In this document: positions 1-7,323 of the stretch, in pieces
Position numbering within the stretch: position 1 is the stretch's first letter
Layout of the letters: every line of letters begins with the position of its first letter
NCBI GenBank assembly: GCA_002483085.1
Contig: DLHF01000010.1
Span: 1-13,344 of the forward strand
DNA length: 13,344 nucleotides
Source: Ignavibacteria bacterium UBA7675
GTDB lineage: Bacteria > Bacteroidota > Ignavibacteria > Kapaibacteriales > UB7675
Reading direction: 5' to 3'
The notes under the pieces: model-generated
Told to the model about the DNA's origin: nothing
Database searches by the model: none
What the model saw: the letters and a program-made list of their open reading frames with translations, nothing else
Translations under genes and position numbers: made by a program

Positions 1-6
1 CTCCAT

Positions 7-453
7 ATGCTGTACCATCGTGTTATCGAAATGGACAAGGCTGTTGCGCTCGAAGGGTGTCCGTGTGGTAGCTATCCGTTAGATGGCTACTCGCAGGAGA
101 TAAAAGACGAGATGCAGTGTATTCTCAAGGGAGAAATGCCCTTGGTGATACGCAGTGCAGACATCTGTCTGGGGGAGATACATTCCCATATGGCAGCCGT
201 CTTTGCCTCTTCTGAAGGGGTCATTCGTCTTTTGACTACGGATACTATGCAAGTGTCCAAGGAGATTGCACAGCAAATGGCAGATGGATTAAGGATTGCA
301 GTGGCAAGAACGCAAACCGCGCTGGATAACTTGATAAAAATACTTCAGATAAATCGCCAAATCAAGCAGGCGGAGAGCCAACGATTAGGCGGTAAGCAGT
401 TGGGTACTAAACGCTTAGGCGGCCAGCAACCTCCGCCATTTAGCATTAACTGA
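7..453 (+). CDS. Hypothetical protein, 148 aa, only gene on the + strand
   Basis: I do not recognise this protein. The frame is open to the left edge of the window, so the ATG at 7 is only the first visible start; the true start could lie upstream and no ribosome binding site can be checked. Codon choice and the alternation of hydrophobic and charged residues look coding. Visible features are a Cys-Pro-Cys motif near residues 18-20, an IHSHMAAVF stretch near residues 58-66, a probable amphipathic helix over about 80-120, and a basic Gln/Gly-rich tail with a short duplication (QRLGGKQLG followed by KRLGGQQ). There is no signal peptide or membrane segment. It converges on the minus-strand block and is separated from it by the hairpin at 542-562, so it belongs to another transcription unit. 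Function unknown. Confidence 0.65.
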   Translation: MLYHRVIEMDKAVALEGCPCGSYPLDGYSQEIKDEMQCILKGEMPLVIRSADICLGEIHSHMAAVFASSEGVIRLLTTDTMQVSKEIAQQMADGLRIAVARTQTALDNLIKILQINRQIKQAESQRLGGKQLGTKRLGGQQPPPFSIN

Positions 454-532
454 CCGCGAATGGCATGGACAAAGGGGGCGAACAGAAGTACACGAAACAG
501 ATAGTGGTATGGCAGGCATAGAGGATGGTGAC

Positions 533-567
533 AAAAAACCGGCCCGGCACTTGTTGCCGGGCTTTCT
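533..567 (-). terminator. Intrinsic terminator ending the minus-strand block, possibly bidirectional
   Basis: A perfect 8-bp GC-rich stem (542-549 with 555-562, GCCCGGCA/TGCCGGGC) encloses a 5-base loop. Read on the minus strand it is followed after CGG by six T residues (538-533), the usual form of a Rho-independent terminator. It begins 9 bases past the stop codon of the last minus-strand gene (571). On the + strand it is followed only by CTTTCT-type sequence, so it would be weaker for the convergent gene ending at 453. The 454-532 interval holds no other feature I can see. Confidence 0.9.
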
Positions 568-570
568 GCG

Positions 571-909
571 TTACAAATCCGGCGGCTCCTGCATCGAAAA
601 TAGTTCGGCAACCATCTTCACGCCTTCCGCATAGCCTTCCGGTGGTATTGCTTCAACGACAGTTTTTGCTAATTCCCAGAACCCTATCTTCTTTTCCGGG
701 ATCAGGACAGGAATATAGACAACCTGCGGCTCGGCGAGATAAGGCAGATATTTAAGGAGTACAGGGATATCCCTGTACTCCTCCTGCATTGCCTGAAACT
801 GTGCCGTTGCATCCGGCAACGGATTGCGGTCGGGATGCAGAAGAATCACAAGTTCCCGGTAGCGGGCCTGCGCTTCCTCCATCGTCCGGATTCCTCGAAA
901 GAACCTCAC
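571..909 (-). CDS. Small J-domain-like protein, 112 aa
   Basis: The N-terminal third has the core of a J domain: a helix with RYRELVILL, then HPD at residues 25-27 followed by RNP, then a second helix with FQAMQEEYRDI. In DnaJ-family proteins the HPD loop stimulates the ATPase of an Hsp70 chaperone. This version is short, with little before the HPD, so whether it works with Hsp70 is uncertain. Residues 45-112 have no recognised domain. The start is GTG, chosen because an unusually good Shine-Dalgarno sequence (GGAGG at 923-919) lies 9 bases upstream. The ribosome site directly follows the stop codon of the preceding gene, so the two are probably co-transcribed and translationally coupled. The terminator follows immediately. 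A related HPD segment lies inside the 2045-residue protein of the same operon, with the same LHPDxNP pattern and a following F-x-x-M-x-x-E-Y. Confidence 0.85.
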   Translation of the reverse strand: MRFFRGIRTMEEAQARYRELVILLHPDRNPLPDATAQFQAMQEEYRDIPVLLKYLPYLAEPQVVYIPVLIPEKKIGFWELAKTVVEAIPPEGYAEGVKMVAELFSMQEPPDL

Positions 910-917
910 GTCTTGTT

Positions 918-926
918 ACCTCCTTA
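918..926 (-). promoter_or_regulatory. Strong ribosome binding site overlapping a stop codon
   Basis: On the minus strand TAAGGAGGT combines the TAA stop of the upstream 125-aa gene (926-924) with a consensus GGAGG (923-919). The GTG start at 909 lies 9 bases downstream. It decides the start of the J-domain-like gene and suggests that ribosomes finishing one gene re-initiate on the next. Confidence 0.85.
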
Positions 927-1301
927 TTTGAACAGAACCCATAGTACGATGCCACCACCGAGCAGGTACGGCCACACAGGTGCAGATTGTTCGCCGGGTA
1001 TCTGTTTATTCTCGTATTCCCGGATGACTTCCGCAGCCTTCTGGCGCTCAACTTCGGCTTTCAGGCCGGGAATCTGGGCATAAACAGCCTCCTTCAATAC
1101 ATCGGGCATTGGCGAGCTTCGCATCCATGCTGCGGCACGCTCCAATCCCATGTTTTTTAACAGTGCGATTGTGTCCGGCTCCCCATCAGCGAGAGCCAGA
1201 CGACGAGCCATGTTGTCCAGATCGGTGAAGCTCGCCTGTTCGAGCAAATGCGCTTGCCGGTTTATCGGCTCGGCGGGTGAAGCGGCGGTATAGTAATTCA
1301 C
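924..1301 (-). CDS. Hypothetical protein with C-terminal membrane anchor, 125 aa
   Basis: I do not recognise a family. Residues about 76-100 are charged and helical (KAEVERQKAAEVIREYENKQ), and the protein ends in one hydrophobic segment (WPYLLGGGIVLWVLFK, about 110-125), as in a tail-anchored membrane protein. The start is uncertain. GTG at 1301 is where the frame begins to look coding; ATG at 1211 is an alternative and would give 95 residues. Neither has a clear Shine-Dalgarno site. From the GTG, the first 115 bases overlap the tail of the preceding giant gene, which is unusually long. A TAA in the third frame at 1312-1310 lies just upstream of the GTG, so a missing base in the A5 run (T5 on the coding strand) at 1315-1319 would give a normal gene junction. 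A frameshifted fusion to the giant is the other option. The gene ends at TAA directly in front of the next gene's ribosome site. Confidence 0.7.
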   Translation of the reverse strand: MNYYTAASPAEPINRQAHLLEQASFTDLDNMARRLALADGEPDTIALLKNMGLERAAAWMRSSPMPDVLKEAVYAQIPGLKAEVERQKAAEVIREYENKQIPGEQSAPVWPYLLGGGIVLWVLFK

Positions 1302-4300
1302 GTCGTTTGTTAGGAAAAATGGGAAAATCCTTGAGGTCGGCGAAGCGGTTCTTCGTGACCGATGCAATGCCTTTATATACTCTCACCACAATATCAACCT
1401 TGTGCGCAATATCGGCTGTACCTCTGTAGGTTCTCATATCTTTGGAAGCCTGGGCGATGATGATAAACACTACTGTTGGGTATGCGTCCATCAGTTCCAG
1501 TAATTCTGCCGAAGTACAGTCAAGCACGTTCAGAGAGTCGATGGCAACAAATGCGTATCTGCCGGTGGCAAGCTGGCGGTGAATGTCAGAAAGCCGGGTT
1601 GTTGTGAGAATATGAATACGCCGTGTACTGATCCGCAGGCGCTTTGCCCGTTCAGATATCCTCGAAAGATGCTCTTCTGCCGAAGCGTAGAGTACTTCAC
1701 CGAAACGGCTCAGAGCTTCACACAACTGCAACAGCAGTGTGCTCTTGCCGGAGCCGGGAGGCCCCCAAATGAATGCGCTGAAGTGCTTTGCAACGGCACC
1801 GATCACTTCCCGCCATTTTCTTGCGAGTGGCAACGGCTTAAAAGGCAACTTTCGTGCTTCGTACAGGTTCACGGTTGAAGGCGGCTCTGCTCCATCGTCT
1901 GAAGCAGAAGTACTTGCAGAGGATGCCTGTTCAAATCGCGACGCAGTGCGTTTATAGTGTGCGGGCATACCGTCGTCGAGCGGCTCTTCCCCGGTAGCGG
2001 AGCCGTACTTCTGGCTGCGAAGTCTGGCATACTCTTCTCTGGCCTCGGCCTCGGCAACCTTCCGTATATTGGCAACCAATTGCTCTTTGGAGGTAGCAAA
2101 ATACCGCTGCGGGGGTAGAAAGCCTTTTTCCGCCCGTTCAAGATCAATAATAATCTGCGGTTTGGATAAGTCCTCGTAGGTATATCCATTGAAGAAAAAC
2201 GCCACAAATTCTTCTTCGCTCATATCCGCCGGTTCAACCGGAGCACTCATGAGATATGAAGAGGAAAGTCGTCGGGATGTTGCCCCGGTTTGCCAGCGGA
2301 CATCATACAGATACACGCTCGTGGTAGATGATGTTGCCCGCTCACGGACTTTTATCACAGAACCGCGTTGCTGTTCACGGATAAAGTTGCCGTTCTCGTC
2401 ATCGAATCCACCGTAACCGGACGGATCGACGGCCATAACAGCATCCTGTTCTCGAAAAGCAGGTGTTGTTTCCTCTGCATAGAATGGTGTCTGCTGCTCG
2501 AACATGCTGATAACCCACAACCAGCGATCATCGGCGTACTCGGCTTCCCAGCGGTCTATTCTGCTGGTAAAGTCCGAGATTTTCTTAAACCCATTGTTCT
2601 TAAAGGCTGCAATGGTTTCCGGTGTAATTTCAGCGGCCATCGTGCCGGAGAGGATGATGTATTTCCGACGGGTTTCCAAACCACTGTAATGACGTTCAAT
2701 CTTGGTGTAGACTTCGGCATTAAAAGGCTTATCAAAGTCCTTCCCTCGAATCTTCTCCTTTTTGAACAGCCGGTGCTCACCGAATCGCTCGGTGGTGCGG
2801 TGTGTTTTCATCCACTGCTCCCATTCCTCATACTCGGCAGTCATTTCCTTGAAGGCGTTTCCCTCGGGATCGTCCTTGTTCGGATTGGTGTCCGGGTGCA
2901 GATCAATAGAGAGTTTGCGGAAGCGTTTCTTACCGTCCACCAGCGTTTTTACGCCATCGAACCACGTCCATACCTTTTCCTCGGTGAGGTCTTCCTCTTC
3001 CGTATCGGTATCTTCCAGATCAAGATTCTCGATGCTTCCGGAGACAGCCGCAGCAAGAAGCCTCATTTTCATTTCCAGAATTTCGCGCAAGCGTACATCC
3101 ACCGCAGCATTAGAGAAGATGTAAAACACCCTCGGTCGTGTTTTCGTCGTTGCGCGAGCCACACGCCCGATAATCTGCACATTCGTTCGCGCTGATATGG
3201 GAGGCGTCATAATTATTTCAGTGCGCGGTGCTGTACCATGTGTATCGTCCATGTTGATACCTGTTCCGCCTTTGGTCGTAGAGGTCAACATAATTCGTTT
3301 CACATTCGCTTGGAACAGTTGCAAACCACGTGCAATCTGCTCGTCGGTCTCGTTGCCGGTAATGGTGACAGTACTTCCCCGTCCGTACCGTTGCTCCAAT
3401 GCTTCGCGGAGAATAGTTACTGTCGAACGGCGTGTACGGTTCAGGTCTTTCGATGGTTCCTTCTGGTCGTTGACCTGCTCACAAAAAACAATCACACTCC
3501 GCCCTTCTGCCATTTCCGCATGGACAAGGTCGAGCGCATGGCGTACCTTGTACGGCTCAAGTTCGGTCTTCTGGCGCTGCATAATCACACCGGCGTATGC
3601 CGATAACCCTACATTTTTAGAGAAAGCAACCTCTGTCCAGTATTCTTCAATCTGATCCATCACAATATGCGCCTGATACGGGAGCGTACCGCGCACCACA
3701 TCTATATCTACCTCACCCAACGACAACTCGCGCTTTATCATGCCGCCGTCCTCGGTCAAGTCCTCGAACAGATTCTCAAGACCAACAGCCGTCAGAGCCA
3801 GCGGATATTCCTTGATACGGCCATAGTAGGGCTTGTCGTAGTACTCCCCCTCAGCGATTTTAGTTTTGCGGAAGCGCATCTCAAAGCCGAGCGTTCGCAT
3901 CATCCGTTCAAACTGTGCGTGGCTCTTGTAAATGCCAGTTCTTCGCAGATAATGGATATGTTCGACTTTATCCAGCGGTGTAGCCGAATAGAAAGCAACG
4001 TGAGGCGTTTCATGCACAAGAAACAATCCCTGCTCCGTCCAGTTGGTTGTCTTGTTGATAAGCATGTGGGATTCGTCGAAAATAACAATCGACGTATCCC
4101 TTCCATGCACCCGAAACCGTATACCACTGGTCTGTTTTTCCTCGGTGACAACACGCGGGAGCTTGTTGTTCTCTTGTAGCACCCGTTCGATAGGGATGGT
4201 AAATTCCATCGGCTTATGGAATCGTTTGGCGACAAGGTCATTATAGGTACAGATGTTCACGCCATCTCGGAGAACACCGTTGTAGACGTTGAAAGGAATA

Positions 4301-7300
4301 CCCAGGAACTCACGTGCTTTGGAGAAACTATCGCTAATGATGTCGCGGGATTTAGTAATGATAAGCGCCGGTTTGCCGGTGAGTTTGGCTTCCAGATAGG
4401 CCAGCGCCAATTGTTGAGCGGTTTTGCCTGTGCCGGTGGAATCAGCATTGAGGAACCCACCATGAAGGCGTAAGCCGCGCAATGCGGCTATAACACCTTC
4501 GATCTGATACCAGAAGAGCTTGCGGAGATTGACTTCTATATGTTCGTTAAGAAACGCTTCAATGTCTGCTTCTGTTGGTCGCCAAGTGAAGGCGGATCGG
4601 ACAATGATGACGTCGGATTTGAAGCTGCTTCGGGGTACAACAGTTCGATCATCGCCGCTTCCTCGATTTGTTGAATTGTCGGGCTGTCTTCCGTCTCCTC
4701 GATCTCGATGTACATTCCGGCTCCCTCTGCTATCGTCACTTTGTGCAGATTGCCGTCGCTGTCGCGGATTGTCGTTTCCATTGGTGTTCCGTAGTTGTTC
4801 GTGAGTAAGTAATCGGTATCTGCCTTCGGGCAGTTCCGCAATATAATGTATCTGATGGGCGGTTTCAAGCTCCTGCAGCACGATCTTTTCACCGGAAATA
4901 GAGACAACCTGATATTGCTGTCCGGTCATTTCGTCTTCGACATACTCCCCTTCAGAGACAGAAAGGGATTCAAACCTGTACTCCTGTTCAATCTCTTCTT
5001 CCAGCGGCTTGTTAAGCACAACAAAGTGCGTCCGAACGTCTGTGTCACTCTCATTAAACGAGCCTTCGGGCAACTCTTCGTGGTAGCCGATTTCCTTGAC
5101 CCATTCTACAAATTTCCGGAAAAGCGGCTGGGAGGAGCCAAAGGTTCCGGCGCTCATAATCGCGATAATCCTGCCGCCCGGTACGAGCAGTTTGTAGGCG
5201 TGTTTAACGTGGAGAACGTCCGCCCGTTTCTCGAACGGTGGATTCATCAGAATAACGTCGTAGTAGTGTTCTTTGTGGGCAAGGAAGTTCTCGGCAACAA
5301 CCGTGTGCCCCTTCAGTAGCAGGAGTTCGCGCAGCGTGAAACTAAACTCGCAAACGTCGATGAGGCACGTTTTCCCATATTGCTTCATCAATTCGTCGGC
5401 AATCGCCCCGCCACCGGCTGAAGGCTCAAGAATACGCATACCCGGTTCTATATCTGCTTCCTGAATCATCCTGCGAACAACCGGCGATTCTGTAGGGAAA
5501 AACCCCGGAAAATCCCGCTTGCGAACTTCTTTCTTCATGTCGCGCAGATATTCCTGCCGTGTGGCGATTGCTTCGTGGTTTTCTTTAGATTTCTGTACAA
5601 ACCGCTCGTATCGCTCCTTTGCCTGTTCGATAATCCGTTCCGTGTGGTCGTCTGTGGTGTCCTCCTCTGTTTCAATTTCTTCTGGTCTATGCTTTTCTTC
5701 TCCCCTCTCGGCGCTCTGGTGCATGAGCACACTCCACAGGTCGAGCTTTTCAGCCGGTGTCGCATTATGGTTGAAAGCGATCACTTCTATGAGGCGTCTG
5801 TACTGAACAGGAGTGATAGCAAGAAGCGCAGCAATTTGCGCCAACTGTGCATCGAAGAGCGCCAGCACATCAGCATCTAAAAGTTCGTTGTGTACTGCCA
5901 GCGAATACAGTTCCATGAGTTCCAGAAACGCCCGTTGGTCGTCGGGGTTTACTCCACTCGTATCACCAAGCGTCGAAGAGGAGGAATATTTCTGGTGCAT
6001 AAGCGCAAGAGTCTCTACAGGTGTTCTCGGCTCGTTGAAGCCGAAACCACCGCCCTGTGCTTCTTCCTCGGCCAGATCGACATAATCACGCATGGCAGCG
6101 GCGAATTTTCGTGGTCCCAGGTCGAGTATATCCCAAACGCGCTCGGTATGCGGGTCTATTTCCGGACGGTCGAAGGTGGCCTGTGCTGTAAAGTCAACCT
6201 TTCGTAGACCGGAAGCCCGGCGTTCATGTTCCAACAGCATTGCCTTACGGATCACTGGTAAGAGGTTCCAGCCATCTGGCAGTGTTTTCATCCGCACGAA
6301 CAGAGGAATACTTTTGATAATGTGAGCAGTGTATTCTCTGGCTGCCTCAATGACCTGTTTATCTTCGAGCACAGACGACAGCAGAATGCCCTCAACAGTG
6401 AGTTTTCCAAGACTGGTAAAAGTGTTTGTGCTTTGGTTAATAAATTCGTTCTGGTTCTGATCGGTGATAATCTCCGCCTGTCGCAGAAGCCTCACAAGGC
6501 GCGTCGTTGCGGCAGCATTCGCATAGAACTGTGCAAGAGTTTCCGAGCCACTCTCCTCAAAGAGTTCAGCAATGAGTTCCTGCGTCTGGCGATTGAGCTG
6601 CCGGGAAAGCGAGACGGTCTGAGTCGTGAAATCCGTTTTTTGTGTCATCCCGGTATTCAGGATGTTGGAATACAGAGCACAATCGCGCAGGTGGACATCC
6701 ACGAGCCGGACAAGCACAGGAAAACGCATCGAGCGCAACTTGTCGATGGGCAGGCCGAAATCATCGACCTTGCGCCATAGTTGCCAGTTATACTGCTCCC
6801 GTATTTCTTTTGATGTACGTTTGAGCATCATCGTCCTGCCATTGCCACCGAGGACAAATCCATGCCGTGTAACAACAGGTGCACCATCAACGGCGCTTGG
6901 CGTCATTGCCAGTAGAAACGCATGGTTAAACTGTTGCGCTCCCTTTATAATTTTCAGTTTTTCGGATTCATCGTTCGAGTAATCCCGTTGCTGGCAGCCG
7001 TATGGATAGCGTGCGTCGGGTGAAAAGGTCACGGGATGGTGTGAGGGAATAAGCGCGTCCAGTTCAACAGCCGCATAGTGGCCAGTGATTGTTCGTGTCG
7101 GTGTGATGATTTCGGTTGCACTCCCTTCGAGGAACTGGGGAGGATGCCGCAGCACCGTATATTCTGCGACCATACCAAGTTGGTCGGCAACGCTGGAAAG
7201 CGTTTCTTCTAACACCGGAGTTGCCGATAGTACTTCAGTTTCGAGAGCCAAAAGATACAGGTCTACCAACTCCCGAAATTCTTCCCGGTGGGTCTGTTTG

Positions 7301-7323
7301 GTTGTGTAGTCAGCAATCATCAT
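1186..7323 (-). CDS. Giant polyvalent protein: ParB-like, N6-adenine methyltransferase, SF2 helicase, J-like segment, RadA-like ATPase (2045 aa)
   Basis: Domains in order: a DdrB-type ParB-like domain at about 65-230, with GNGR at 160-163; a methyltransferase at about 605-770, with EPSAGGG at 633-639 (SAM binding) and NPPF at 694-697 (catalytic motif of N6-adenine enzymes); a low-complexity Arg/Asp/Asn linker at 845-895; an SF2 helicase at about 935-1410, with STGTGKT 962-968, DESH 1083-1086, SAT 1113-1115, GGTGINM 1352-1358 and QIIGRVAR 1383-1390; a J-domain-like segment with HPD at 1476-1478; and a RadA/RecA-like ATPase at about 1835-1998, with GPPGSGKST 1854-1862, VAIDS 1926-1930 and KNRF 1991-1994. 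Methyltransferase-helicase proteins of this sort include DarB of phage P1, a packaged anti-restriction protein; DNA protection is therefore the likely role, by inference. The ATG at 7323 overlaps the upstream stop by 4 bases (ATGA), with AGGG 6 bases before it. The last ~40 residues (after 2005) look non-coding in character. Confidence 0.9.
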   Translation of the reverse strand: MMIADYTTKQTHREEFRELVDLYLLALETEVLSATPVLEETLSSVADQLGMVAEYTVLRHPPQFLEGSATEIITPTRTITGHYAAVELDALIPSHHPVTFSPDARYPYGCQQRDYSNDESEKLKIIKGAQQFNHAFLLAMTPSAVDGAPVVTRHGFVLGGNGRTMMLKRTSKEIREQYNWQLWRKVDDFGLPIDKLRSMRFPVLVRLVDVHLRDCALYSNILNTGMTQKTDFTTQTVSLSRQLNRQTQELIAELFEESGSETLAQFYANAAATTRLVRLLRQAEIITDQNQNEFINQSTNTFTSLGKLTVEGILLSSVLEDKQVIEAAREYTAHIIKSIPLFVRMKTLPDGWNLLPVIRKAMLLEHERRASGLRKVDFTAQATFDRPEIDPHTERVWDILDLGPRKFAAAMRDYVDLAEEEAQGGGFGFNEPRTPVETLALMHQKYSSSSTLGDTSGVNPDDQRAFLELMELYSLAVHNELLDADVLALFDAQLAQIAALLAITPVQYRRLIEVIAFNHNATPAEKLDLWSVLMHQSAERGEEKHRPEEIETEEDTTDDHTERIIEQAKERYERFVQKSKENHEAIATRQEYLRDMKKEVRKRDFPGFFPTESPVVRRMIQEADIEPGMRILEPSAGGGAIADELMKQYGKTCLIDVCEFSFTLRELLLLKGHTVVAENFLAHKEHYYDVILMNPPFEKRADVLHVKHAYKLLVPGGRIIAIMSAGTFGSSQPLFRKFVEWVKEIGYHEELPEGSFNESDTDVRTHFVVLNKPLEEEIEQEYRFESLSVSEGEYVEDEMTGQQYQVVSISGEKIVLQELETAHQIHYIAELPEGRYRLLTHEQLRNTNGNDNPRQRRQSAQSDDSRGSRNVHRDRGDGRQPDNSTNRGSGDDRTVVPRSSFKSDVIIVRSAFTWRPTEADIEAFLNEHIEVNLRKLFWYQIEGVIAALRGLRLHGGFLNADSTGTGKTAQQLALAYLEAKLTGKPALIITKSRDIISDSFSKAREFLGIPFNVYNGVLRDGVNICTYNDLVAKRFHKPMEFTIPIERVLQENNKLPRVVTEEKQTSGIRFRVHGRDTSIVIFDESHMLINKTTNWTEQGLFLVHETPHVAFYSATPLDKVEHIHYLRRTGIYKSHAQFERMMRTLGFEMRFRKTKIAEGEYYDKPYYGRIKEYPLALTAVGLENLFEDLTEDGGMIKRELSLGEVDIDVVRGTLPYQAHIVMDQIEEYWTEVAFSKNVGLSAYAGVIMQRQKTELEPYKVRHALDLVHAEMAEGRSVIVFCEQVNDQKEPSKDLNRTRRSTVTILREALEQRYGRGSTVTITGNETDEQIARGLQLFQANVKRIMLTSTTKGGTGINMDDTHGTAPRTEIIMTPPISARTNVQIIGRVARATTKTRPRVFYIFSNAAVDVRLREILEMKMRLLAAAVSGSIENLDLEDTDTEEEDLTEEKVWTWFDGVKTLVDGKKRFRKLSIDLHPDTNPNKDDPEGNAFKEMTAEYEEWEQWMKTHRTTERFGEHRLFKKEKIRGKDFDKPFNAEVYTKIERHYSGLETRRKYIILSGTMAAEITPETIAAFKNNGFKKISDFTSRIDRWEAEYADDRWLWVISMFEQQTPFYAEETTPAFREQDAVMAVDPSGYGGFDDENGNFIREQQRGSVIKVRERATSSTTSVYLYDVRWQTGATSRRLSSSYLMSAPVEPADMSEEEFVAFFFNGYTYEDLSKPQIIIDLERAEKGFLPPQRYFATSKEQLVANIRKVAEAEAREEYARLRSQKYGSATGEEPLDDGMPAHYKRTASRFEQASSASTSASDDGAEPPSTVNLYEARKLPFKPLPLARKWREVIGAVAKHFSAFIWGPPGSGKSTLLLQLCEALSRFGEVLYASAEEHLSRISERAKRLRISTRRIHILTTTRLSDIHRQLATGRYAFVAIDSLNVLDCTSAELLELMDAYPTVVFIIIAQASKDMRTYRGTADIAHKVDIVVRVYKGIASVTKNRFADLKDFPIFPNKRRELLYRRFTRRADKPASAFARTGELHRSGQHGSSSGSR

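Noticed and set aside
924..1367. Longer version of the 125-aa protein starting at 1367
   Set aside because: The start would be TTG, and the added 22 residues (MHRSRRTASPTSR...) are the out-of-frame image of the RadA-like domain.
2368..3195. 275-codon open frame on the + strand
   Set aside because: It lies fully opposite the helicase and J-like parts of the giant, whose motifs are clear. The translated product has no recognisable domain and there is no ribosome site.
4536..4907. 123-codon minus-strand open frame overlapping the giant
   Set aside because: It is an alternative frame inside the linker between methyltransferase and helicase; the giant's frame is continuous through it.
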